Source: Lonicera japonica (taxonomy: Eukaryota; Streptophyta; Magnoliopsida; Dipsacales; Caprifoliaceae). Taken from it: DNA of 64,000 nt. A program made the position numbers and the translations under genes. Below, piece by piece: positions 36,290 to 48,667 of this stretch (positions are counted from its first letter, which is position 1; each line of letters begins with the position of its first letter). The notes under the pieces are model-generated. The model did not search any database and was not told where the DNA came from. It was given only the letters and a program-made list of their open reading frames with translations. The stretch is from assembly GCA_021464415.1 (NCBI GenBank), contig CM038467.1:12107411-12171410 (forward strand), written 5' to 3'.

Positions 36290-36790
36290 AAAACAAAACT
36301 CACTTTAACTTTTTTGTTTGTTATATCCAGATTTAAGTTTATCGCGACAACTTGACTTGTGTCCAAGTTTTTTCGCATTTTAACTCAACGTGGTGCCCTG
36401 TACGTATGAATAATTACACTCTTAACCATTGAGACAAATCCTAAATCTCACTAAAGCTAGAAGCACTAAATTAAATATGGACAAAACAAAACTCACCTTA
36501 ATCTCTACGTTTACTATATCCATGTTCTAGTCTATTACGACAACCCAACCTAGATCCAAGTCATTTTGCGCATTTTAATTCGACATGATGCTCCTTATGA
36601 GTAATTACACTCTTAACTATGGGAACAAATCACATTTCTTACCAAAGCTAGAAGGCTGGAATGGGACAAAATAAAACTCACCTTAACCTCTATATTTGTT
36701 ATATCTAGGTTTAAGTTTATTGCGACAACCCAACCTAAATCCAATTATTTTTTTCGCATTTTAACCCCAATTGAGTCCAAGTCAAGCTGT
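36290..36790. repeat. Tandem repeat, ~185 bp, about 2.7 copies, then a poly-G tract
   Basis: Units begin CAAAACAAAACTCAC and include GTTTATTGCGACAACC-type and TTTCGCATTTTAA-type phrases near 36290, 36484 and 36668. A GGGTGGGTGG stretch and about 20 consecutive G residues follow at 36835-36865, an unusually long homopolymer for this AT-rich region. Confidence 0.75.
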
Positions 36791-36869
36791 TTATTGAAAA
36801 GTAAAATTGTTGGGCTCCAGTTATAGATTAAGGTGGGTGGGTGGGTGGGGGGGGGGGGGGGGGGTTGGT

Positions 36870-39294
36870 TTTCTTCAAAAGATTTCAATGATAATTAATA
36901 AATTCATCTCACATATTAATTAACCAAATATTAAACTTTTACATTTTTATTGTGGCATGTATTGAGCTAACAACTTCCAACAAAAACAAAAATCAATGTA
37001 AAGAAAAGACGTAAAATCAAGCGGTCCTGAAAATATTATTTTTATATGATCCTTCATTTTTGTTGTACATATTATAATCTTATTAACGTTATTGAATTAC
37101 CATCTCAAAAACTAAGCATTCCAATCTCGCCCATTGGGTTTATGTCCATCGGAGACGCGTCCAAACCTTTTGGAGGGGAAGTGTCACGTACAAAATACAT
37201 GTGTATTAATGCAAAGGCTCCAAATTCGACCACTGCAATACACCTTCCCCTTCAAAATACAAGTAAAATGTTGACCTATACTACGTACTCTCTCTTGTGA
37301 ATTAAGAGCAGCAATATTTATTACATTTCACCCATTTTAAAATGGACTATTTTTTGTTGTACTTAAAAGTTAAAAATATAAAAAACAATCTCGATATTGT
37401 TATCGTTATTGTGAGATTTGATCTATTAATTATATTAAAAAAAAAGTTATTCTTAATTCGAAACTTTCAAGAAAAATACCAATCTTTATTTGGAATAGAC
37501 TCAAAAATATTTTTACGCGAGTAGCAGTAGTGAAGACTGTGCATCAATGAAAAACTCAAGTGAGTAAGTAGTATGTCTCTGTGTGTAGGTAAACCATGCA
37601 ATTGCCCCTTGGACGGTAAAAATAATTTTGAATGAATGTAAGCTATGAATACATTAAGAATGTATAAAGTATCCGTTAAGTATATATATGAGCCAAACTT
37701 TTCTATGGCATATTCATATGACACCACGTATATGTGTTTCGTACAAATATGTTATATACCATGTACATTGATACTATAGTTAAATTTTTTTGTCTTTAAA
37801 AAAACATGAAGTGTGTAATTCAAGTCTCCTTCTCTTAATGCCTATTAATTGTATATATACACAGAGTTAATTTTGAGCCTGTAACCTAATGGTTTGGCTT
37901 CAAAGAGCATCCATCATGTGCCCGTGAGTTGATTGGTCTCAAATACTGTAGACACCATGGGATGAAGGTCTGCAGAAGTAATTGGAACAACGAGTTTACG
38001 TGTTTCACGGGGCTTCGATCTCTTAAAAGTAAAAAACAAAATAAAAAAAATTCCCAAAAAGGCAAATCTTCAATTCATATGCCCCCACTACTATTATTAT
38101 TACATCTAAATTAATAATAATGTGCCTAGTGCTTACTTCTTTTTATGTAAACATCCTGGTATCAAAGCCGTTGAACGTGAGCACTGCAATTATGAAGAAA
38201 TTCTTTATCTTTTTCTCCTTTCAATGTTTATATATTTTAATCCATATTCTTCATTTTATTTATTCTCCTTTATGTGATTACATATATATTTTAAAAGTAG
38301 CCAATCACTAATATAATTTTGTGTAGAAAGTAACCCCACTTTTACTATTATAAACAAACTACATGCATAGTTGAATAGATTTCGTTAAATTACTTCTGTT
38401 GCCTAACTAGTTTTATAGTACTAACATCTTAATATATATATATATATATATATGTTAGGATATACTTGTGCCATTCGACATGGTAAAATGAATAAAATCT
38501 AATAATATAATAAAAAAAGTAACGTGTGATAAATCTAAATCGACAAATATCAATTAGTCTATTTTTAACCCATTGTCTAGCCTAGTCTAATGTTTTGAAT
38601 AACCAAAACATAAGTTCAATACATCTTCATATTGAAAAAACTAAAAATAGACCGGATTGAACCGCTTTTAATCATATTTTTTAATCTTATTTTAATCTCA
38701 ACAAAATAATTTTTTTAACAAATTAAACTTGAGACCATATGTGCAAATATATAATACAATCACATATGTCAGTTTGATTTGAAAATAGTGCAAAAATTAT
38801 ACTAATGTACCGTGAACACTCTTTAAGATGACTGATAATGTATGAAAATATGAAGTACATTCTTGAATGTCACTCAATAATTTTTTTGTTTTTTTGTTTA
38901 CATAATTCTATAGTCATGATGGATATTATTTAATTGATCTTAATTAGTATATTTAAAATATTAAATTTTGAATTTTTTATTTTAAGTTATGGCATTTAAT
39001 TTTAATGTAGACAAAATTATTGATGTGTAAGAGTTTATCTTAATATGTGTACAAAACTCATCCAATAACATAGCACTAATACACACCATAGCATGTTTAT
39101 TTTTAATCATTAAATTTTTATACTTTTTGAAAAAAAAAAATTTGATTAAAGATAATGTTTTGTAATATGGATGCACGAAATTGTAATTATGTGTATGTAC
39201 GTGTTGTTACAGACTTGCAAGATATGTCAATAGTATAATTAATACTCCATGATTAAACTTGATTAACACTAATACATACAACAACCGCAGCTTT

Positions 39295-39332
<38 letters not shown>

Positions 39333-39503
39333 ACAATTATCTAAATACCATGAATTTTACAACGTGATAAATTAATTCTTTGTTCCCGACAAATAATATT
39401 GATTCCCATTGAAATTATGGAACAAAAATAATAAAGTATTACAAACTTTAATGTTTTAATATAAAGACATTTTCTTTAATTGATTTATTTTTCTTTCCTA
39501 CGA
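36870..39503. other. Intergenic DNA, no gene seen
   Basis: Very AT-rich with (TA)n microsatellites near 38431-38453 and 39300-39326. Open frames are short and have no similarity I recognise. It includes the 3' flank of the WD40 gene. Confidence 0.5.
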
Positions 39504-40757
39504 CTATGAGCATGAACCCACCTTCCGACAATCCGAAAGTAAGCATCCATTCTCCCAACTTGATTTATAATTCACCAGCCAAAGTTTAATCTCCCCATCA
39601 AGACTGCCACTGAAAACCGAAACGACACCGTCTCCTCCTGCACTACTACTAATAGTAACTGCCGCCAACGACTTAACAGGTTTCAAGTGCCCTTCTAGGA
39701 CCGCATAACAACGGTAGCCCCCACACTGGGATCGACGTGTCCAAATCCTCACCGTCCGATCAGATGACCCACTTATCAACCAACCATCCACGTAGATCAA
39801 GCACAGCACGGCACCCGCATGCCCACTCAGCGTCCACTTCAGCAGCATTTGATCACCATCTTGATCATCCTTCTCCCACACCAAGATCGCATGGTCACAA
39901 CCGCCTGAAAACAACGCCGATCCGTCACTACTCAATGCAAGCGCATTCACAGGAGACTTGTGCTTCTCTAACGTAGTTAACAGTCCGTGTTTTCCGTCAC
40001 CGTGATTTCTCCCCCAAACATTTATCCTCCCGTCAGCTGACGCCGTGTAAACTGTGCCGTCAATGAAACCAACGACGGCGTTAACGGCGTCAGAATGAGC
40101 TTTAATCGATTCTAAACATTTCAAGTCTGACATTCTCCAGATTTTAAGGCACTTATCCCAAGAAACGGAATACATCAAATTTAAACAGTCGTTAACGGCC
40201 AATCCGGAAACAGTGTCAGAGTGTTGGATCCAAAGCTGTTGTTTGTGACGGCGGACCTGGACGTAGTTCTTCTGTGAAACGGAACGGTACAAACGGTCTT
40301 TAACAGTGGGAAGCGTGGAGACTAAACGGTGTCGTTTAGAGTCAGTTAATTGCCAGACTCTGATTTTACAGTCCTGATGAGCAGTGAATATTTTGCCGTT
40401 TCCAAAAGTAATGGACTTAACTAAACCTGAAGACGAGTCATTAGAGTGGAAAGTATGTGTGAGGGTGTGGTTGGTTAAATCGAAGACGTTGATTTGGTTG
40501 TTGGAAGCGGCGTACAGGGAGTTGTTGTGGACAGCAAGGCAGCTGATAGTTTGGGGAGTTAGGGTTTTGAGAGAAGTATGGTAAATGTGAGAAGTGGAGG
40601 AGAAGGGTTTTGGAGATTGATGATAAGTATCGGGGCTACTGGAATTGGTTTCTTCTTCTTCTTCTTCTTCATAGATATTGGTTGAATCGCTATTTGTAGG
40701 AGTATTAGATGAAGAAGAAAATGGACGGTTGGATTGAAGCCATGATTGGAGCTCCAT
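39504..40757 (-). CDS. JINGUBANG-like WD40 repeat protein
   Basis: A single-exon frame of 417 residues starting MELQSWLQSNRPF and a Ser/Glu-rich leader. Seven WD40 blades follow, for example QDCKIRVWQL, DKCLKIWRM, DGRINVWGR, DHAILVWEK, DRTVRIWTR and DGEIKLWLV, enough for a closed beta-propeller. Between blades two and three lies LPTVKDRLYR and NYVQVRRHKQQLWIQHSDTV, the hallmark of the plant JINGUBANG family. In Arabidopsis JINGUBANG itself is a negative regulator of pollen germination that works with the transcription factor TCP4; other paralogues are less known. Which paralogue this is cannot be told, so no symbol is given. Short GAA repeats lie in the leader (40804-40821) and also inside the coding frame as a run of five Glu. 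Confidence 0.88.
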   Translation of the reverse strand: MELQSWLQSNRPFSSSSNTPTNSDSTNIYEEEEEEETNSSSPDTYHQSPKPFSSTSHIYHTSLKTLTPQTISCLAVHNNSLYAASNNQINVFDLTNHTLTHTFHSNDSSSGLVKSITFGNGKIFTAHQDCKIRVWQLTDSKRHRLVSTLPTVKDRLYRSVSQKNYVQVRRHKQQLWIQHSDTVSGLAVNDCLNLMYSVSWDKCLKIWRMSDLKCLESIKAHSDAVNAVVGFIDGTVYTASADGRINVWGRNHGDGKHGLLTTLEKHKSPVNALALSSDGSALFSGGCDHAILVWEKDDQDGDQMLLKWTLSGHAGAVLCLIYVDGWLISGSSDRTVRIWTRRSQCGGYRCYAVLEGHLKPVKSLAAVTISSSAGGDGVVSVFSGSLDGEIKLWLVNYKSSWENGCLLSDCRKVGSCS

Positions 40758-40821
40758 AGCTCTCTCGAGGAGTTAATGCATAAAAATTAAAGATGTGTTT
40801 AAGAAGAAGAAGAAGAAGAAG

Positions 40822-43800
40822 AATGGAGAGGAGAATTTATTATGTTTATGCATGTGGGTGATGGTCAGAATTTGAATTATTTTATGGTGTGTCAAAAAGC
40901 GACTTACTAATGACATATGAATGTATTATTATTATTATTATTAATTGGTTATGTGATTTCTTTTTCTTTAAAAAAAAGAAAGAAAAAAAAAAGCCTCCGC
41001 TCGAGGACTAAAGTTTAATCGCTATTAGCGTTCCATTCGAGTATTATGAAACTGTAAAAAGTATTTTGAATGTTTAAAAAGTGTTCCAAAAAACACATAA
41101 CATGTCACTAAACATAATTTTAAAGTATTATAATACTTAATGTCTAATTTAATATCAATAACGAAATTTTATTACAAATGTAATTAAACTATACAAATGA
41201 GTTAACATTTAATCGACGATTCTGTGAGATTTAGTACTGAATCGCTCTAATTTGTAAAAATAAAAATAAAAATGGGTTAGCCTGTATCCAATTATTATCC
41301 CACAAAGAAATCTTTTGATACTGAACTACTGAGAATTAAAATTACACCCAATTTTATTAAAAATGAAAGATTTGGTACCATGTGAACTAAAGTAGCTCCT
41401 TCTTCTTTTTTTCCGAAGAAAAAAATGTTATTTTGACAGAAGTCTATCTAGAGCTCATTTAACCAACGAATGCATGCCACATTTGAGTTTTTTTTTTTCC
41501 TCCATTACTTGAATTACTCTTGAATATTTTATTCCTTTATTTATTCTGTTGCAAAGGAGACATGCGTCGAGTGTAAAAACCGTTGGTTCATTCAATACAT
41601 GTGAGTGGATTATTATTTTATTTTATTATGAGTTATCCAATGGAAAAACTAAAAAAGTTGTTTGGCGCGTTTTGAACTTCAATACAACCCTATTGGCTGA
41701 TGAATAAATTGCTTAAAGTTTTTTTTTTTTTTTTTTTTGAAGAATAAATTGCTTAAAGTTAGTTATAACAAAAGAAAAATTTTGGACCATTAATTAGATG
41801 TAATAATTGAGTTATATATTCTAATATGGCATAATGAAGAACGTGCATATATACTTTAATAAATAAAGTTACAACATCTTTTTTTATTTTTTATTCGTTT
41901 TTAAGTTTACGCGCAAATATCCTTGTTTTACCTAAGCATTAGAAAAGTATTAATGGAGAAACATACTAACTCATGAATAAATAATATTTATGAATTTATA
42001 AAAGGATATATGAGATCAAAATACTTTTAAAAAAAACAACATAAAATAAAAAATGAGAGAAATAGGATTTTAATATAGTTAAAATATCGATTCATGTACG
42101 TAGTTCTAATTGTGGACTAGTGTAACAGGAAAAATTTATTAAGCTAACTAACTATCTTGATATTACAAATTAATGTTTATTCTTGCTCTACTTTTCTAAT
42201 GTATATATATTCTTAGGTTTCTCATCTGATATATCATTCTAGGTCATTATGTTGTAAGAAATAGTTATTTGTTGTACCACTTACTTCTCTATAAGCCTAT
42301 ATATAAAATATTACAAACTTCCTTTCAAACAATTAAACTTCTTATGATACTAATAATTTATTAACCATGAATTTAATTAGATGACAAAATTAAATCAATT
42401 AAAAGGTGTTATTATAGAAGTGGTATCTTAGAAAAATGATAATGTCAATCATATCCGAGCTTAAATTCAAGTAGTTAAAAGCGTGAATATTCATATTGAA
42501 TATTTAGATTCGATTTCCGTCCTCATTTTTCTTTCCCTCAAATCAACAAAATCTATTAATCTAGCTTGCTTGTATAAAACATATATATATATATATATAT
42601 ATATAGAAAAGCTAGGCAGTGGAGTGAAGATAAAGATATGCCAAACTTCATTCGTACATTGCACTGAGAGTAGCTAATATAATATTAATCGGCCATTAAA
42701 GTGTAAAAAGATTATTTGAAGTTAGACACAAAGTATCCTGACTAAATAAATTAAAATAGGCTCCACAGGTTTCTTTTCCCAAAAGATTTGTCAGCACGTG
42801 CTAGGATGAATTTTAATTTGTGTGCATGTAGGGTTTTAATTTGGTCTGATACGTGTCACTATTTACATGGCTACTATTCTTTTCGTCTGCGTTTTATTAT
42901 TGGCAATAATATCACGAGATTATATATATTCGTAAAGCTAAGTGTGTCTTGTTTTGTTAATGAAGTTAATTAGCAGAAGCACATGTACGTTAACAACTCT
43001 GGGGATTTGGGAAAGAATTGAAATGATTAAAATCAAAATTAATGTGAATACACCATTTAATATTAATTTTTCTATTTGTATCTTTAAAGTGGAAATTTAT
43101 TTGGTTGGTGGAATTGAATCTTACCAAATGCCTCTTAATGTTGGGTTTGGTTTGTGTGAATGGTCGGTCTGATGGCGTATTGATTATATTTATAATAATA
43201 AAAAAAATGAAGTTTAATTTTTGTCGATGAATTTATTAATTTATTTTTAATAGTGACATAATTTAAGTAAGTTATTATGTGTGTGGAACTCTACGTACTA
43301 GCAGTAAGAATAAACTAGATCAATCACACGGATTAAAATATTTGCTTTTGTTTATAAATATAATTTCACCTTTAATTTTAGGTTTTGATTACATGATATG
43401 ATGTTTCTTGCTAATTAATTAATAAGACGTGCCATTTTTTGTAGTTTTTTTGACATACAATATGCACAGATTGTGAAATTCGTTCCTCTCTTTATTCTTT
43501 AATTTTCCTTTTACTATAAATCAATTTATTGTTTTTGTTATTTTATATTTTAATTAGTATGCATTACATATTAAGTAGACATTCTTTTTGAATTGTTATA
43601 AATTAAACAGTAGTGCTAATTTTATTTTATTGTTCGTTAGCAAACAATCCGTTCATCAATAACCAACCCCATCCTAACATTACAAGATAGAAATTGACAA
43701 ACTACTATTAAATAAACGCGACGTATCTCAAACGGCAATTGAAGTTGAATAACACTCTTGTAAAAATGAGCTTAATACTCGAATTAGAAACTTTCAATAA

Positions 43801-44397
43801 AATTTTAGAGCAAATTTTAATTTTTCTAAACTTTTTAATATTATCTAATTTACATGCGAATCACACACTTAAGCTATAGTTGGTGTATATAATAAAGATC
43901 TAAAGCGTCATGAAAAGGTTTGAGAACCCTGAAATCTGAATATAGACGTTGTTATGGGCCTTGAAACGAACTGAGAGGGTGATGGACGTATGGGTTGCCC
44001 CACGAAGATGGGCCCGATTATTTAAGTAGATTGAGCCCATTTTTGTGATCCTACAATGGTTAGTCAAAATTCACGCCTTGATTTTCAGATCTTTCTACTT
44101 CAAATTCCAACAACAATGATTTTTTTGAAAAAATAAATAAAAATAACACACTAATGATAAACTCATCATTCACAAACAGGTAAATAATAATCATGAATTT
44201 TGGAACCATCTCATTCCTTCTTCTTCATGTTTTTCTGGTACAAACCATCTCATTCTTTTCTAAAACTCTTTCTAAGAGCATTGACAAAAAATATGCTAAG
44301 ATGGATAAATTTATCTTTTATATTAGTTAGTTAGCAATGATGTGAACGGTACGACGAAATATTGAGCGACAAAATAGGCAAAGAATAAGTATAGTTG
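40822..44397. other. Intergenic DNA, no gene seen
   Basis: AT-rich with (TAT)n, (TA)n and poly-T tracts. The only structured event recognised is the tiny retroposon-like insertion at 41721-41741. No coding frame or RNA gene supported. Confidence 0.5.
41702..41760 (-). mobile_element. Minimal retroposon scar: poly(A) tail between 19-bp direct repeats
   Basis: GAATAAATTGCTTAAAGTT occurs at 41702-41720 and again at 41742-41760. Between the copies is only T18 plus GAA, that is, TTC-poly(A) on the minus strand. This is what an extremely 5'-truncated LINE or SINE insertion with its target-site duplication looks like. Confidence 0.7.
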
Positions 44398-45372
44398 CAG
44401 TGACGGAGGCAGGGTTTTAGGTTTGGGGGGACGAGAGTAAAAATGAACCGACGGCAAAAAAAAATTATCACAAAAATTATTCAAACCATCAAATAATAAA
44501 GCAAGTTAACGTAAAAATATAACACATATAATATGTCAATATAAATACAATTACAAAATATATATATATATATACATATGATCACCCACGTGAACAAGTT
44601 ATATTGAATACATTGACTTACAAAAAATAATAACTACAATTACCCCCTTGCAATTATTTATTAAATTTAGGCATTTAAAGTTGTGCTCTCCTTTCTTTCG
44701 TGATATAAAATTCATCTATAATATTATTAACATTGAAATCACGATTAATATCTTTCTCAATATATGTGATCAAATAGCTTGTTAAAAAATCATCTTCCAT
44801 CCTATTATGAAGTGTGATCTTAACAATTTTCATAACTGAAAATGCACGTTCAGATGTAACTATTGTAACCACTAACATCAAAACAAGGTGAATTAACATA
44901 TCGATAAGAGAATAAATGATCGATATTTTAGTTTTTACCAACACTTGGCACAACTCTGAAATTGTTGATAAATTTTGAAACTCTGGATGGACCAAAATAT
45001 CAAGCTTATAATTTTCTAATTTAAATTCCAAGTATTCTTTTTCTTGCTCGGTGAAATCCGCAAGATAAAATTTATAAGTAAGATTGCAAATATTATCTAT
45101 TTATAAGTAAGATTGTAAATTTTGATGTATAAAAGGATATACAATTTTTATTTATTTTATTTCAAAAATGTAATTCTTATATATTAGTCCAGGTGTTTAA
45201 CTTTTTTAAAAAATAAATAATTGAGGGGGACATACTTAATCTTTTCAAAATAATTTGGGAGGACGGGCTTTTATAATTTTTTATAAATACAAAATTACTA
45301 CTATCTCTAATCTATTTTTAAAAAAATTTGGGATGGCGACCGCCCCCGCTCAGCCCCCTAGATCCATCACTG
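44398..45372 (-). mobile_element. hAT element, internally deleted, 975 bp, perfect 8-bp TSD
   Basis: Begins CAGTGACGGAGGCAGGG and ends CCCCTAGATCCATCACTG, a short imperfect terminal inverted repeat. TATAGTTG flanks both sides exactly (44390-44397 and 45373-45380). The interior keeps only the 3' end of a minus-strand hAT transposase gene. It could be moved only by a transposase supplied elsewhere. The unmutated duplication suggests a fairly recent insertion. Confidence 0.92.
44675..45031 (-). pseudogene. C-terminal remnant of a hAT transposase (dimerisation domain)
   Basis: 118 residues remain in one frame. The stretch VTIVTSERAFSVMKIVKI, then NRMEDDFLTSYLITYIEKDI, is the hAT family C-terminal dimerisation region as found in plant TTF-type/ZMYM-like zinc-finger transposases (relatives: ATSERAFSAMKIVK-RLRNRMGD). 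The N-terminal zinc finger and the catalytic core are missing, lost with the internal deletion of the host element. Confidence 0.88.
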
Positions 45373-45589
45373 TATAGTTGTGAAAAAGTTTCTTTATCAT
45401 ATAGATTTCAATATACCATTTCATAATTAGATAAAATTTTGAAAGTATTACCTCAATTCAACAGTAAATAGAAAAAAAGAAAAACAAAACCTAAACACAT
45501 GATAGACAACATTTCATTTTAGACCCCGTTTGCCGGAATTGGATAGGAAGGCAAATGAAAATGAGCCAAGCTGATCAACGATAGCCAGT

Positions 45590-46430
45590 TGTACAGGAAA
45601 ATGTGATTAAGAACAAGGATATTGTTATATCCTAAGTAGCTGGGGTTGAAGTTAGCATGACTTGGTTGCACCATTGCCAAGGCATGCCCAGTAGAAATAA
45701 GGGGTGCAGGAATTTGAAGGATTTCTATGCGGGCAGTTAGGCTTCATTCGAGAAATCAACCAAGTGTGTAGGCATTTGGGTTGCAGTAACTTATAAGACT
45801 CGATGTGCATTGCTACCATTTTAGATATTTAATTAAGTGGCATTATAGGGGGCTAGTGTACGTTATGACATGCGGGCTAAGTGTGGGCATCCGACACAGC
45901 ACGTGGGTTACTAGAGTTACATTATGGGCTTAATGTTGCCTAAGTCATGAGTGGCACATGACTTAAAATTGTGGGAATTCGAAAGAAGACCGAAACTACG
46001 TCGTTTTGATGCATGGATAGGCATAGCTAAGACATCAAGTTAGTTATGGGCAATTGGTTGTCTGATTGGGACATGAAAAACTCCCTTGCACATGCTTGGC
46101 ACAAGACAAGGTAGTTTTGTGTGGACAAAACCACTTAGCAGTTGTGTTTGTTGGTTTCTTGTCTTTGAATTTGAATTCTTAAGCAGTTGGGGTTGTCAAC
46201 TGCAGGCATATAAATGTGTCTAAGCCAAACGTGTTTAGCTGGTTAGACAAATTATGTGAATTTGTATTCCTTATAAACTATTGAGGCAATAGAAAAGGTT
46301 TGGGAGTGTTGTCCCTGTAAATTGCTTGCCTTTATGATCTGAATTGTGTGTGTGCTTGTGTTTACTGGTTGTTTGTGAAACAATGTTATTATTTGGTAAG
46401 CCTCTGCCAGAAAAAAAAAAAAAAAAAGTT
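45590..46430 (+). mobile_element. LTR-like or retroposed fragment ending in poly(A)
   Basis: A stretch of higher GC content than its surroundings, starting near TGTTATATCCTAAG and ending CCTCTGCCA, is followed at once by about 18 A residues. The 3' part (TGTGTGTGTGCTTGTGTTTACTGG) has the look of a plant LTR R/U5 region. No polyprotein frame and no target duplication were found. It could be a reverse-transcribed LTR-element transcript or the tail of an unrelated retroposed mRNA. Confidence 0.3.
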
Positions 46431-47539
46431 ACCGTGTGACAGATTTAGTATACGAGGGATAGATCGAGAGAATGGCACCAAAACCTAGTCGATGTTTACC
46501 TCAATGAAGAACACACTGGCGCCATTGCAGTCAATCTCAATCCAAATGCCCTTGTCTTTCATCTAGGGCTCTAAAATTCGAGAAGCAAGTATGGTTATAT
46601 AAGTAGACATTCGGTGATAAACTAAGATTTTACAATATTTCGTAATTGAATCCTCGATTTTTAATCACTTGATTTCCTCAAGCAATATGTGGAATCAGTG
46701 TGATGCACAATTTCCTTGTATATAAAGAGCTTAAACCAATACAACCAGCAGTAAATTTTTAGGTACTTGCAACAGTTCTACATTGAAAACTCTCAAAGTA
46801 ACCACATATTGGGAATCACCATATTCTATTCTAATACTCTCAAACTAAGGCTTAACATTGACACGCAAATATAATTGGTACAGAGACAGAATGAACGGAG
46901 AATGAGAACAAAAGCAGAGAAGCTTGATGAACAAACCTGAAGTGTGGAAGGGTTTGAAGCGATATGTGGAAGGGTTTGGAGCTAGCGATGTATACAATGC
47001 TATGTAATTTTGATAAAAGATGGGGTAAAATCGACATGTTACACATTTTGAAATTAAGTTTCAGATTTAAGTGGCAAAGTCGCCACTTAAAATTTTAGAT
47101 GAAAATTTTAAGTTTTAAGTGGTAAAAATTAAGTGACCTCTTAATTTTTTAGGCTACTAAACAACTTTTTAAACCACTTAAATATGAAAATTTTAAGTTT
47201 TCAGATTTAAGTGGCGTTTTAAGTGGCAAGTGAACAGCCCCTAAGTTGATAATTTAATTAAAGAATTGAATAAGGTGAAATATCAAAATACTAAATTCAG
47301 ACTTGATTTAGAGGTTTTAGCTGTGAAAATTGATGAGAATGCTACAAAGAAAATGGAGAATTTATATATATAGATAGTAAGAGAATGAATTTGATGATCA
47401 TGACTTACAATTTCCTCAAGGTGGTTTAAGAACCCAAGTCGAAGCTTAAGAGTTAGGATGATATTGTGGCACCTAATAGAGATCGATCTAATGGTGTCGA
47501 TTTAGAGTTTATTGTTCAATTAAAGAAAGATGGATTAAA
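46431..47539. other. Intergenic DNA, no gene seen
   Basis: Contains a small repeated phrase (TTTTAAGTTTTAAGTGG and TTTCAGATTTAAGTGGC near 47050-47230) but no gene. Confidence 0.45.
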
Positions 47540-48160
47540 TTGGTGAAATTTGACAATGTTGAAGTTCCAGATGAAGTTAAACATTGGAAGAAGGGTTTGA
47601 TTATATATGTTCTTTGTGCCAAACCGTCTTTCGGTGTAATGGAACAATTCTTTAAAAAAAGGTGAGGGAACTTTGGGGAATTGAAGTTATTTTTGCCTAA
47701 ATATAAGGTTTATGTGGTTTAATTTGGAAATATGAGAACTTAAAATGAAATGATGGAGATAAGACCATGGTCCTTTGATGATAAGCTTATTATGGTCAAG
47801 ACTTGAAGCAAGCTTGGGGAGATAAGACATAGTGGAGGCTTCTGTTTGGGTACTTTTTCTTAATTTAAAAGTACATCTATAGTTAAATTGAATATTAAGT
47901 AAACTAGATAGTGTTATTGGGAAGCCATTGTTTACTAATAAAAATAACCGTTGAGAGAAAGAGAATTACTTTTGCTAGGTTCTATATTGAGGTGTGTATG
48001 GGTGTTTCGTTGCCACAAACAATCATGTCGGATGATGTTAAAGGAAATAAGGCGGAGCAAAAGGTTGAATACCAATGTCTTTCACTGTCATGCAAGCATT
48101 TTAAAGTATTTGGACACTCTGATGCAAGATGTAACCAAGAGCCTAAAATGCAACAATAAT
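47540..48160 (+). pseudogene. Degenerate LINE (L1-type) ORF1 fragment with DUF4283 and zinc-knuckle remnants
   Basis: Read across several frames with stops, the region gives RPWSFDDKLIMVKT, then KITVERKRITFARFYIEVCM, and later QKVEYQCLSLSCKHFKVFGHSDARC. These match the plant DUF4283 core and its zf-CCHC_4 finger (VEY--LP--C--CK-FGH----C), common in L1 ORF1 proteins and related repeats. Multiple stops and frameshifts show it is dead. No reverse transcriptase follows. Confidence 0.7.
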
Positions 48161-48248
48161 GGGCAGTGAAGAGTAATACATATTTGGATAAGACACTTGG
48201 AAATGGATTTACCATGTGTAGATAGCCACTGTTATAACAAGATACTAA

Positions 48249-48664
48249 GAGCATCTCCAATGGTATAATCAAACTAACAATTATAATCAAATTTAACAAT
48301 GTTGGCTAAAAATACTACCCCAATGGCATAATCAAATTTTAGCAATCTTTTAACTATTAACTAAATATACTCCATTTATAATCAAAATTAACAACCTTCA
48401 CCAATAACCAAAATAAAGAGCCCACTAATTTTATCGAGTAAAAGAAAATCTTTTCAAATTAAAATCATATTTCCCTATTTTATTTTGAAACAAAATTCAA
48501 ATTGATTAATTTGTGGCCAATCAATAAAATGGACCCCACAAATTTAGTTATCGAGAAAAAATAGCCATTGGAAATGGCTACATTATTAACTTTAACAACT
48601 TGTTAAATGAATAATCAAAAGTCGTTTTAATTATTCAATTTTGATTACTCCATTAGCAATACTT
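48249..48664. mobile_element. PIF/Harbinger-like MITE, 416 bp
   Basis: Left end GAGCATCTCCAATGGTATAA and right end, read inward, AAGTATTGCTAATGGAGTAA share a tail ending AATCAAA. TAA flanks both sides (48246-48248 and 48665-48667). The interior is A/T-rich with several copies of TTATAATCAAA. Sequences of the AGCATCTCCAATGG type are frequent MITE ends in dicots. Confidence 0.65.
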
Positions 48665-48667
48665 TAA

